Assembly (NCBI GenBank): GCA_965237785.1
Contig: OZ250159.1
Location: 1,736,001-1,800,000, forward strand
Reading direction: 5' to 3'
Length of the DNA: 64,000 nt
DNA from: UBA6522 sp965237785
Lineage (GTDB): Bacteria; Pseudomonadota; Gammaproteobacteria; Steroidobacterales; Rariloculaceae
The notes under the pieces are model-generated. The model did not search any database, had not been told where the DNA came from, and worked only from the letters and a program-made list of their open reading frames with translations. The position numbers and the translations under genes were made by a program. This document shows, piece by piece, positions 9,265 to 17,511 of the stretch (position 1 is its first letter; each line of letters starts with the position of its first letter).

Positions 9265-10263
9265 TTATCGACGATCCGGCAATGCGCAGTTGAAGGGCTT
9301 GATCTCGTGGCCGGGCACCCACGTCCAGGAGCCGGCCATCATCACCGGTTCGGAGTAGTTGGCCGGATCGGTGATGCGAGCCTCCCAGGTGATATCGGTG
9401 CCATCGGCGCTCAGCGTAAAGCGCTCGCTGATGACAACGTCCTCGCTCTGCGGCGTTCCCAGATCGTCCACGTAGCGCCAGTCGATGTCGGTGGTCTCGA
9501 CAATCAGCGTCCGACCTTCCCAGCGTCCGGTGGATCGACCCATTCGCGGTTGCACCGGCTCGCCTTCACCATCCACGTAGATCGTGCGAATCCCGTCCCA
9601 TTCCTCAAGGCGCATCGAAATGATGTCGCCCTGATCGACAAACTCGACGGGATACGGATTATCCATGGCCGTCGGCAGACCAGGCGGTAAGCATCGCAAC
9701 GCCGGGTCCTGCTCCGGATCCCAGGCGGCCTGAACCGCACGTCCCGCCTCCGTCAACGGGTACTCGGTGTTTCCGGCGCCGGTGTTGGGGCGGTCCCGCG
9801 GTAACCAGACCCGAAAGATGTCCGCGCGCAACGCCGCATCCGTGTTGCGCGCATCTCGCAGCGCTGCCTCGGTCAGCCCATAGCGGCGTTCGACACCCGC
9901 CTGCAACAGCAACTCATCACCATTGGGCAGTGTAATCGAGCCCGCAAACATGGCCTTGAGCCCATCGCGGCCCATCCGCCCGTAGACACTGACCCTGTCT
10001 CCCATGGAAACCATATCGCGAGTGACCCCGATGCGCTCGATCGTATTCACGGAGCCGAATTCAACCTCCCATTCCTCGTCCTGGCCATCATCGGCGGACC
10101 GCGTAATCAGGAACCGCACGTGGGGATTACGCCAGAAGATATCCGTGATCACACCTTCGATTTCGCCGAATCCATCCGGCGCATAGCGCCCCGTCGACGC
10201 ATGATGGGCGACCGCGGGAAGTGCCGAGAGCAGACCGGCGAGTAACAGGCTAAGGCGAATCAT
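9265..10263 (-). CDS. DUF6152 protein with C-terminal WEGxTLxVET domain (fused form)
   Basis: A 332-residue exported protein. The signal peptide ends PAVA and the predicted mature protein begins His-His-Ala-Ser. The N-terminal ~120 residues carry the DUF6152 pattern (EGVITDIFWRNPHVRFLI, then a GDRVSVYG strand). The C-terminal ~180 residues form a second domain with STGRWEGRTLIVETTDIDW and ISERFTLSADGTDITWEARITDP. Function is unknown for both. The HH terminus and the NPH motif could bind metal (inference). It starts at ATG with GGAG 8 nt upstream, and lies between NHL and DUF6152 genes on the same strand. Confidence 0.85.
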   Translation of the reverse strand: MIRLSLLLAGLLSALPAVAHHASTGRYAPDGFGEIEGVITDIFWRNPHVRFLITRSADDGQDEEWEVEFGSVNTIERIGVTRDMVSMGDRVSVYGRMGRDGLKAMFAGSITLPNGDELLLQAGVERRYGLTEAALRDARNTDAALRADIFRVWLPRDRPNTGAGNTEYPLTEAGRAVQAAWDPEQDPALRCLPPGLPTAMDNPYPVEFVDQGDIISMRLEEWDGIRTIYVDGEGEPVQPRMGRSTGRWEGRTLIVETTDIDWRYVDDLGTPQSEDVVISERFTLSADGTDITWEARITDPANYSEPVMMAGSWTWVPGHEIKPFNCALPDRR

Positions 10264-10352
10264 GCTTGTGTCTCCGAAATGTCGGTACTATCAGGAATTC
10301 CTGGTTGCCACGACTCACGTGTCCCGGGACCGTGGAAGCCGCGCGACACCCC

Positions 10353-11120
10353 CTACTCCGCAAGAGTACAGCCATAGGACTGCAGCGCCTCCCCCGGCAC
10401 CCATTCCCAGTGCCACGCCAGAACCATGGGCTCGAGAAGCGTTTCCGGATCGGTCACCACCGCCTCGTAATCGAGCCGGCGCCGGTCCTCGCTCAGCGTG
10501 AAGCGTTCGACCGCTTCGATGAGGTCGCTCTGAGGCGTCCCCGCATCGTCGATGTACAGCCCATCGATATCGGTGGTGGATACAACCAGCGTATCTCCCT
10601 CCCAGGTGCCGACCGAATAGCCAAGCGGCGTGCCGCGACGCGCCCCAGGCGACTCGTCACCGGTCATATGGATCGTCCGCACGATATCCCATATCTCCAA
10701 CTCAAGGATGATCCGGTCACCCCGATCCGCAAACTCGATGGGAAACGGGTTGTCCATGATGATGGGCATGCCCTGTGCCTCACAGCGCAGCGCCGGATCG
10801 TCCACCAGGGGATCGTACTCTGCCTGCCGGGCCAGCGCCGCGGGCGTGTAGGCGGCCTCGACCACGGGCCGATCGGACGTCCGCCCATAGGTCCAGACGC
10901 GGAAGATGCCGCTGGCCGCGCGTTCGATGGTCAACAGCGCATGCGGGTTGTTCCAACTGGCCGCACTGACGGTCCCTTCGATGACCATGGGTGCGGACGT
11001 ATCGAAGAACGCCCCCACGGAGTGATGCGCCTGTGCCGGCACGCCAACGGCCAGACTCAGCACAACGATGAATTCAAGCCTTGCGCCGAGATCGACTACT
11101 ACACGGGTTCCGCTGTCCAT
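10353..11120 (-). CDS. DUF6152 protein, fused form with an internal deletion
   Basis: Same architecture as its downstream neighbour but only 255 aa. The mature start is HHSVGAF after PAQA, followed by SWNNPHALLTIERA; it then jumps directly to GIFRVWTYGR. The neighbour has ~85 more residues between NPH and IFRVW, including the GDRVSVYG strand. The loss is in frame, near nt 10,910. The C-terminal domain (SVGTWEGDTLVVSTTDIDG, VERFTLSEDRRRLDYEAVVTDPE) is complete. The signal peptide is preceded by an odd ~15-residue polar stretch, so the start is uncertain; no strong ribosome site is seen. It is probably a damaged paralogue. Confidence 0.75.
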   Translation of the reverse strand: MDSGTRVVVDLGARLEFIVVLSLAVGVPAQAHHSVGAFFDTSAPMVIEGTVSAASWNNPHALLTIERAASGIFRVWTYGRTSDRPVVEAAYTPAALARQAEYDPLVDDPALRCEAQGMPIIMDNPFPIEFADRGDRIILELEIWDIVRTIHMTGDESPGARRGTPLGYSVGTWEGDTLVVSTTDIDGLYIDDAGTPQSDLIEAVERFTLSEDRRRLDYEAVVTDPETLLEPMVLAWHWEWVPGEALQSYGCTLAE

Positions 11121-11195
11121 CGCATAAACGCTGACTTCGATACCGTACGTCCTGGGAGACTTGAAGAAACCCGATCGAGTGCCGGCCCGACGTAC

Positions 11196-12329
11196 CTACT
11201 CGCGATGCGAGGTCTGGTAGTGCTCCGGAAGTAGATCGTCCCCGAAATCGCCCGCCTTGCTGCGCCACACGGAATGCACGTGATTGGCATTGTCCTGGGC
11301 GTTGTCGTATTCGAAAACGAAATCCGAGCCCTGCAGCCGATAGTAATGAGGTTCGCGCCGCTGCAGGCTTCCCATCCAGGCAAAACTCAAGTCGTCGACA
11401 TCGATGGCCTTCAAGTAGGCCGAGGAAATTTCCGGGCGATACGTGGTTACCACCTCGTCGAGCAGACGCTGCACCAGGTGGCGTTGATCGGGACGAAGTT
11501 GCGCAACGGGAATGCCTTCGGGCTGCAGCGTCTGCCGCCAGCTATCCCAATCGTCGCGAGCCTTCCCCAGATTGGTGGCGAATATGTCCCAAGGCGGCTC
11601 GTCCGCGAGTACCGTCACGCCACGCTGCGATTCGTCCATGCTCAAGACCAGCTTGCGGGCGACATCCTCCACCGTGGCATGGGGGCGAAACCCCGCCAGC
11701 GGACCCTGGGGCACTTCGCCGGGATCCGCGCCAAAGAACGTGGGCGTCACCCGGACGCGTCCCGGCGCGACGGACACGTTCAAGGATACGTGGTGTCCTT
11801 CGAACCGCCACGCCCATGGCTCGTCCATGGACGGCGTGCCGTAGAAGACCAGCCAATACTTTTCGGGCCCGCGGGGTAGACCGATGTCTTCCCACAAGCT
11901 GAGGATCTCTTCGGTCTGCATCACGTGGACAACCTTGAGGTAGCCCACGGAACTCAGCAGCGACTGCAGCAGGTCATGCACCAGCATTCGCTGATCCGCC
12001 GCCATGTTTTCCAGACTGAGTCCGACTCTTTGCCGCGGCCAGTAGACCCAATCCCGCTTTGCCTCATCCCCGGCGGGCAGCGAAATGAGATCTTCCCGCG
12101 AATACCCCAGCATGCGTTCGACGCGATTCGTTCCGGCATCGCGGTCACCGCGTTGCGGTACGCCGGTGCGGGTGCTCTCCAGAAGGGCCTGAGCCACCGT
12201 GAACATGTCCTCACTGACCTGTATGTCGATGGAGTCCAGGGGGTTTGCGGCAGATTCGACTTGCTGGGCCAATGCGGTCGCGGGAGCCAACACCAGGGCG
12301 CTTAACGCCAATACGAACTTGGTTTTCAT
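11196..12329 (-). CDS. DUF3500 domain secreted protein
   Basis: A ~377-residue exported protein with a clear signal peptide (MKTKFVLALSALVLAPATALAQ). The body matches the DUF3500 family: WYWPR-like DWVYWPRQRVGLSLENM, a central EKYWLVFYGTPSMDEPWAWRFEGHHVSLNVSV, and a C-terminal HYYRLQGSDFVFEYDNAQDNANHVHSVWR. The conserved His/Trp/Glu pattern suggests binding or catalysis but the family has no established activity. The amidohydrolase stop overlaps an in-frame GTG four codons upstream of the chosen ATG, so the two genes are translationally close and likely act together. Confidence 0.87.
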   Translation of the reverse strand: MKTKFVLALSALVLAPATALAQQVESAANPLDSIDIQVSEDMFTVAQALLESTRTGVPQRGDRDAGTNRVERMLGYSREDLISLPAGDEAKRDWVYWPRQRVGLSLENMAADQRMLVHDLLQSLLSSVGYLKVVHVMQTEEILSLWEDIGLPRGPEKYWLVFYGTPSMDEPWAWRFEGHHVSLNVSVAPGRVRVTPTFFGADPGEVPQGPLAGFRPHATVEDVARKLVLSMDESQRGVTVLADEPPWDIFATNLGKARDDWDSWRQTLQPEGIPVAQLRPDQRHLVQRLLDEVVTTYRPEISSAYLKAIDVDDLSFAWMGSLQRREPHYYRLQGSDFVFEYDNAQDNANHVHSVWRSKAGDFGDDLLPEHYQTSHRE

Positions 12330-12337
12330 GGGCAATC

Positions 12338-13954
12338 TCACTGATCGGCCGCGGTTTCTCCCGCGTCCATTGCGTCGAAGACGATTCTGCCGCCGACCAT
12401 GGTCAGGACCGGCTGAATCTCGAAAATCTCATCCTCCGGGATGGTCAGGTAGTCTCTATCGAGCACCACGAGGTCCGCAAATTTGCCGGCCTCCAGGGTG
12501 CCGAGGTCGTTCTCCTTGAAAAGCAGATACGCGTTGGAGCGGGTATGGGCGATGAGCGCATCCTCGCGGCTTACGGTCTGGTCAAGAAAGACTCGCCCGG
12601 CAATGCCCTTACCCGTCACCGCCCATCCGAGCGAGATGAACGGCTGATAGTGAGCCACGATCGTGGCATCGGTCCCCAGGCCCCAGATCGCCCCGCTGTC
12701 CTGAATATCCTGCAACGGCACCTTGATTTCCCCGTGGGCTGCCACGCTGTGAACGGCGACGGTCATGCCCAGTGCCCGGGCGCGCTCCAGGTTCTCTGGA
12801 GAAACGGAAAACACATGCGCCAGGGTCCAGCGAAGCGGAGCCAGCGGAATGTTCTCGTTGAGCACTTCGAATTCGTCCAGCAGGCTTCCGACGGTCACGT
12901 CCTGCATGGTGTGCTCGTGGACCTGGAACCCGCCCTCGGCAGCGGCGGTGGCGATCTTCATGAACCCGTCGATGACCTCATCCGGGTAGCGCTCCGTCGT
13001 TCCCGGGTTGTCGAACATCGGCAGATAGATGTGCTCGCCCAGTCCCAGGAGCCCCAGGTAGTCGCCGTTGCCCGGCGCGTTCGCTCGCACCAGCGTGACG
13101 GCTGCGTCGGCCCCCTCGGGGTCGTATGCCTCATACTTGAGCGTATGCCAGACTCTCAACGGGAGAGGCTCGGCCGCGGACATCCGTTGCAGAAGCGAAA
13201 TATCCCCCTCAGGGGGTCGACCGACGTCGTAGACACTGGTCAATCCCACCCGATTCAATTCGTAGAGGAAATCGAAGAGGTTCCGCTCCAACTGCTCCAG
13301 GGAAACCAGGGGCATTTGCTCGTTTAGCAGGCCGTAGGGTGGCTGGCCGGAAATCAGGGGTGGGCCCCGATGGTAGGCGCCCTCCGATGGGTCGACGCCC
13401 ACTGCCTCCAGCGCCAGGCTGTTGGCGTATACCGCCTGGTAAGTGATCTGGAGGAACAGCGGATTTTCCGGAGCCGCCGCGTCGAGGTCTTCCAGCGTGA
13501 ACCCGCCCGCTCCATCGGCGAATTGGGTTTCCCGCCAGCCGCCCTGCACCATGAGCCAATCCCCCGGTTCCATGGACGCGGCCTTTTCCGCGATGATGCC
13601 GAGTGCCTGCTCGCGCGAGCTGACGCCGTCGATCCGTGCCTGGAGGTTCCACCGCTGCACGGCGCGAATGAAATGCATGTGGTTGTCGATCAGGCCGGGA
13701 ATCGCCGTTCTGCCCTGCAGATCGATGACCTGGGTCTCAGGGCCGATGTGCTCGGCAATCTCGGTGTTACTGCCCACGGCGACAATGCGCTCGCCATCGA
13801 TCGCCACGGCCTCGGCAATGGAGAATTCGTTGTCTACGGTCAGAATCTTGCCGTTGTTCAGCACCTGCCCGGCGTATGTCCGTTCCTCGGTCTGGCACCC
13901 GACAAGGGCCGCCACCATGCAGGCCCCAAGAATCCAACGATCAATTCGAATCAT
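12338..13954 (-). CDS. Lipoprotein amidohydrolase (YtcJ-like)
   Basis: A ~538-residue metal-dependent hydrolase of the amidohydrolase_3/YtcJ type. A lipobox (MVAALVGC) predicts an outer- or inner-membrane lipoprotein. The urease-like fold shows GRTAIPGLIDNHMHFIRA (HxH metal motif), later metal-ligand regions VHEHTMQD and LAHVF, and WGLGTDATIVAHYQPF near the C-terminus, with a closing beta-sandwich piece (GTLEAGKFADLVVLDRDYL). It should cleave an amide or cyclic C-N bond of a small molecule. I chose the ATG at 13954 because GAGGA lies ~9 nt upstream; the ATG 15 nt earlier has none. Confidence 0.9.
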   Translation of the reverse strand: MIRIDRWILGACMVAALVGCQTEERTYAGQVLNNGKILTVDNEFSIAEAVAIDGERIVAVGSNTEIAEHIGPETQVIDLQGRTAIPGLIDNHMHFIRAVQRWNLQARIDGVSSREQALGIIAEKAASMEPGDWLMVQGGWRETQFADGAGGFTLEDLDAAAPENPLFLQITYQAVYANSLALEAVGVDPSEGAYHRGPPLISGQPPYGLLNEQMPLVSLEQLERNLFDFLYELNRVGLTSVYDVGRPPEGDISLLQRMSAAEPLPLRVWHTLKYEAYDPEGADAAVTLVRANAPGNGDYLGLLGLGEHIYLPMFDNPGTTERYPDEVIDGFMKIATAAAEGGFQVHEHTMQDVTVGSLLDEFEVLNENIPLAPLRWTLAHVFSVSPENLERARALGMTVAVHSVAAHGEIKVPLQDIQDSGAIWGLGTDATIVAHYQPFISLGWAVTGKGIAGRVFLDQTVSREDALIAHTRSNAYLLFKENDLGTLEAGKFADLVVLDRDYLTIPEDEIFEIQPVLTMVGGRIVFDAMDAGETAADQ

Positions 13955-14033
13955 ACGATCGATCCTCATGTATTGCCGTAAATATATCTTATAAACGATT
14001 GTTTTAACGATACAAATACCCGATCACAAAAAG

Positions 14034-14411
14034 TCAATCGAAATTCAACTCCGGTATCTCCTCTAACGGCGGTGGCTCCGGAATGGAACTCACATAGGCA
14101 AAGATCAACCGCAGCTGGTCGTCACTGAGTACATTGGGCGAATACGCCGGCATGAGATTGGTATGCCGTACCAACCGGGCAAAGGCCTCGAAGGGATAGA
14201 GCGTCGGCGCAATGCGCACGCCGGCCACGCCCCCTTGGCCTTCGTAGCCGTGGCACTGCCAGCACTGTTGGCTTTCGAAGAGCGCCCGGCCCTCCCGCAC
14301 GGTCTCGTCGGCCGCCTCCTGTGCCGATCCAGCTACCGGAGCGAGTCCCAGCGCCAGCAGGACAAGCGCCCGGCCGAAGGCCGCAGGTGTCATGCCGGGG
14401 CGTGCATTCAT
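14034..14411 (-). CDS. Periplasmic c-type cytochrome
   Basis: A small (125 aa) class I cytochrome c with a signal peptide (LVLLALGLAPVAGSAQ) and one haem-binding CWQCH at ~53-57. A Met in the segment HTNLMPAYSPNVLSDDQLRLIFAYVSSIP is the likely axial ligand. It would accept electrons in the periplasm. Its ATG overlaps the TGA of the upstream ThDP enzyme (ATGA), so the two are translationally coupled. That suggests it serves an oxidoreductase of this operon, most plausibly the CoxL-like protein upstream (inference). Confidence 0.9.
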   Translation of the reverse strand: MNARPGMTPAAFGRALVLLALGLAPVAGSAQEAADETVREGRALFESQQCWQCHGYEGQGGVAGVRIAPTLYPFEAFARLVRHTNLMPAYSPNVLSDDQLRLIFAYVSSIPEPPPLEEIPELNFD

Positions 14412-16399
14412 CTTGGTTGACAGCGCACATCGACGAATGCGGGTTCGCCACCGTCCACCACCTCGATGGCGCGCGCCAATGCAGGCGCCAGGTCGCCGGG
14501 TTCGGTAATGGGGCCCTCGGCCCAGACGCCCATGGCGCTGGCGACCCGGGCCAGGTCGATATCGGGATTGCGCAATTCGTTGCCGACCCAGGAACTTCCA
14601 TCGGTCCCCCGCTGTCGGCGAGCCGCCATGCGTTGCAGATGCATGAATTCCTGGTGATAACCCTGATTGTTATGGGTGACCGACAATAGCGGTATCCCAT
14701 GGTACGCGGCCGTCCAGAACGCGCCGGGCGTGTACATCATGTCACCGTCCCTCTGCACGTTGATCGCCAATCGGTCCTCGGCGCGGTGAGCCAGCGCCGC
14801 CCCCACCGCCGCCGGCGCTCCGTAGCCCAGACCCGCGCCGCCGGAACGGCCGATGTACTGATAATGCTGCTCGATCGGCCACAGGCGCCGCGCCCAGCGG
14901 CTCTGCTGGCTGTCGTCGGAGACCAGCGCCCAATCCCGGTCTTTCACGACATTCCACAACTCCGCGTAGAGTCGCGCCGTACTGATCGGACTGGCATTCC
15001 AGGCGTAGCGTGCATCGTTCAATGCCTGCTCGCGGGCTCGCGCGTGGGCGGTCCGCCAGCGCGCTTCGCGCTCGGCATTGGTCGCGCGACGCGTTCGGGA
15101 CATGCTCGTAAGCACGGCCTCGGTGAGGCCCGGCAGCGTTGCCTGCGCGTCTCCGGCGATGGCGAGGTCCGACGGATAGAATCGCTGAAAACTCTGGTAG
15201 TTGGACTTGATAAACAAGTCGTTCGCGCCGATGCTGATGACCCGGGCATCGGGTCGCGCCTTGCGCACGCCGTCCCGGTGCACGCGGTCGCGCAAAGTAT
15301 TGATGACGCCCCACGTGTCGTAGAGTTCGAGCCCCAGAATCACATCCGCCTGGGCAACCGCGCCGGCGCCCTGCGACAGGTAGTGGGTATTCGGGAAGTT
15401 CATGCGGCCGTACTGGTTCACGACCGGTGCCTGCAATGCCTCGGCAAGTGCCACCAACCGCGCCACGCCCTCCTGATCGTGAGCCATCAAGTCGGCAACG
15501 ATCACCGGTGACTCCGCCTCCGCAAGCCAGCGAGCCGCCTCCGCGACCCCGGCGTCGTCTCCGCTCGGAGGATGGTTCGGCGTCATCGGCAGCATTCCAA
15601 GCGCCTGGTCGCCCACCTCGGCCTCCTGCAAGTGACCGTCAAGCACGACGGCCACGGGCCCCATTGGCGGCGTCGTAGCGATCTTGTAGGCGCGCGCCAT
15701 GGACTCCGAGAAGTGCTGCAAAGAGAGCGGCGTGTCATCCCATTTGATGTAGTCGCGTATCACGCGCACGCAATCCTGGGCGGAATGGGACCACTCAACG
15801 CCCGCGCGACGCTCGGTGGCCTCGAGGTGGTTGCCCGCAAGCAAAACCATCGGGGCCCGATCGCACCAGGCGTTGTAAACCGCCATCGATGCGTGTTGCA
15901 GTCCCACGGTTCCGTGACAGAGCACACCGAGCGGCTTGCCTGTTACCTTGTAATAGCCGTGGGCCAGGGCAACCGCCTGCTCTTCATGCGTACAGGTCAG
16001 CAACTCCGGCGCCTGGTTGCTGCCGTAGTTGACGATGGACTCGTGAAATCCACGGAAACTGGAGCCGGGGTTGGTCGTGATGTAGTCGAAGCCCATATGC
16101 TTGATGACGTCGACCATGAAGTCGGAGCCCGGATTCCTGACAAAGTATTCGCGCGCTTCTTCGGCACTGTAGCCCGCCGGGACTTCGTTCTCCATCGCTT
16201 CCTGGGCCGCGGTCGGGGGCATTGCCCCCGCCGAAGGCTGGTTGCTGGCGAGCTGCTGCGCTTCGGCCTTGTCGGCCGCTCCGAGCGATGCCGCGGCTAA
16301 TCCCGCAGCCGTAGCGGTGGAAAGAAATTCCCGGCGATTGACGCCGGCTGAGTCCGTGTTCTTGGCTTCTTCTGGCCGAGATCGATCATCAGGCTTCAT
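14408..16399 (-). CDS. Tat-exported thiamine diphosphate-dependent enzyme (acetolactate synthase/benzoylformate decarboxylase-like)
   Basis: A ~663-residue ThDP enzyme. The N-terminal PYR domain has CTHEEQAVALAHGYYKVTGKP with the catalytic Glu. A central domain follows, and the C-terminal PP domain carries NVQRDGDMMYTPGAFWTA...THNNQGYHQE, the GDG-to-NN Mg-ThDP motif. The unusual point is a twin-arginine signal (NRREFLSTATAAGLAAASLGAAD), which implies export of the folded holoenzyme. It probably decarboxylates or carboligates a 2-oxo acid; the substrate is unknown. The start at ATG 16399 has GGGAGGG upstream, replacing a longer frame without a ribosome site. It is coupled to cytochrome c downstream. 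Confidence 0.87.
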   Translation of the reverse strand: MKPDDRSRPEEAKNTDSAGVNRREFLSTATAAGLAAASLGAADKAEAQQLASNQPSAGAMPPTAAQEAMENEVPAGYSAEEAREYFVRNPGSDFMVDVIKHMGFDYITTNPGSSFRGFHESIVNYGSNQAPELLTCTHEEQAVALAHGYYKVTGKPLGVLCHGTVGLQHASMAVYNAWCDRAPMVLLAGNHLEATERRAGVEWSHSAQDCVRVIRDYIKWDDTPLSLQHFSESMARAYKIATTPPMGPVAVVLDGHLQEAEVGDQALGMLPMTPNHPPSGDDAGVAEAARWLAEAESPVIVADLMAHDQEGVARLVALAEALQAPVVNQYGRMNFPNTHYLSQGAGAVAQADVILGLELYDTWGVINTLRDRVHRDGVRKARPDARVISIGANDLFIKSNYQSFQRFYPSDLAIAGDAQATLPGLTEAVLTSMSRTRRATNAEREARWRTAHARAREQALNDARYAWNASPISTARLYAELWNVVKDRDWALVSDDSQQSRWARRLWPIEQHYQYIGRSGGAGLGYGAPAAVGAALAHRAEDRLAINVQRDGDMMYTPGAFWTAAYHGIPLLSVTHNNQGYHQEFMHLQRMAARRQRGTDGSSWVGNELRNPDIDLARVASAMGVWAEGPITEPGDLAPALARAIEVVDGGEPAFVDVRCQPR

Positions 16400-16509
16400 G
16401 GTACCCTCCCCGGTCCGGCGTGCAGCGGCGACCTCGCCATGCTGCATCGTAACCTCAAAGCATAGACCGTGGCGGACACCAATACTACTCCCGGCGGATA
16501 CACCGTCTC

Positions 16510-17463
16510 TCAACCCTCGCGGTTGTCGCGGTGCAATCGCTGCGCCCGCCGCAGATAGCCCATATCCAGGTACCGGCCCGGGTCCGTGAGCGGCATCGCG
16601 AAACCCCCGTGGCGACTCCTGAGGTTGAGCACGATATCGATGCCGCGCGAGTCAAAATCGGCCTCGGGCGTGAGCCCGGTGGCCGGGTCCAGCAACTTGC
16701 CCATGACCGCGTCGGCTACGGCTGGCTTGAGCGCCGGCATTCTCGCCAACAGGAGTGCCTTTGCGGCCGGGTAGTTACCGGGTTCCAGCGTCCACCGAAG
16801 TCCCGCGAGATAGCCCCGGATGAACCTGTCAAGCGACTCGCCGTGGCCGGCGACCCACGCCCGGCTGGCCGCGAAGACGCCGCCCTGGTAGCGGGGCACA
16901 ACGTCCAGACTGCTCTGCAGCACGCGAAAACCGTTCGCGACGGCAATGCTGGTAAACGGCTCGATGGTCAGCGTGCCCGTGTGTTCACCGGCGTTGACGG
17001 ATGCCCAGCGCTTGGGCGTCGCCCCAACCGGAGCAAGTTCGCAATCCTCTATCGACAGCCCCGCCTTCTCGAGCATGTCGTAGAGGACGAAGGCAAACCC
17101 GGTATTCAGTGCATCGAGAGCCAGGGAGCGCCCCTTCAAATCGTCGTAGGATTGGACGCCGGGCTCAACGACCAGTGACAGTTCGATTCGCGTCGCGCCC
17201 ATGAACGCCACCGGATCGCACTTGCCCAGGGACGCGACCGCACCCTGCCCTTCCCGGTATGCCACGACGTTGTCAAACGCCGTCCCGGCGATCTGGAATT
17301 TGCCGGCGACGAGATTCTCCATCTGGTAGCTGGAACTTGGGGTCGTCTCGTGGCGGACGTCGACGCCGTTGTCGAGAAAGTCGCCGTGCTCCAAAGCCGC
17401 GAAGATCGGCAGATTCGGAGCCCCGGGAAAGGTAATCAGATCGATCCGCTCCGCGCCGCTCAT
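16510..17463 (-). CDS. ABC-type (NMT1/THI5-like) substrate-binding protein without a signal peptide
   Basis: A 317-residue protein of the SsuA/NMT1-like binding fold: ITFPGAPNLPIFAALEHGDFLDNGVDV at the start, YQMENLVAGKFQIAGTAFDNVVAYREGQG, and LKGRSLALDALNTGFAFVLYDMLEKAGL. Relatives bind small organic molecules for ABC importers. Here the ATG leads straight into the first beta strand with no signal sequence, and no permease or ATPase gene is nearby. It may therefore work in the cytoplasm as a binding or catalytic protein, or have lost its leader. It sits between CoxL-like and ThDP genes, 48 and 110 nt away. Confidence 0.8.
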   Translation of the reverse strand: MSGAERIDLITFPGAPNLPIFAALEHGDFLDNGVDVRHETTPSSSYQMENLVAGKFQIAGTAFDNVVAYREGQGAVASLGKCDPVAFMGATRIELSLVVEPGVQSYDDLKGRSLALDALNTGFAFVLYDMLEKAGLSIEDCELAPVGATPKRWASVNAGEHTGTLTIEPFTSIAVANGFRVLQSSLDVVPRYQGGVFAASRAWVAGHGESLDRFIRGYLAGLRWTLEPGNYPAAKALLLARMPALKPAVADAVMGKLLDPATGLTPEADFDSRGIDIVLNLRSRHGGFAMPLTDPGRYLDMGYLRRAQRLHRDNREG

Positions 17464-17511
17464 ACTGGTAGTCTCATCGTGTCGCGCCTATCCCGCACAT
17501 CAGCAGCCCTC

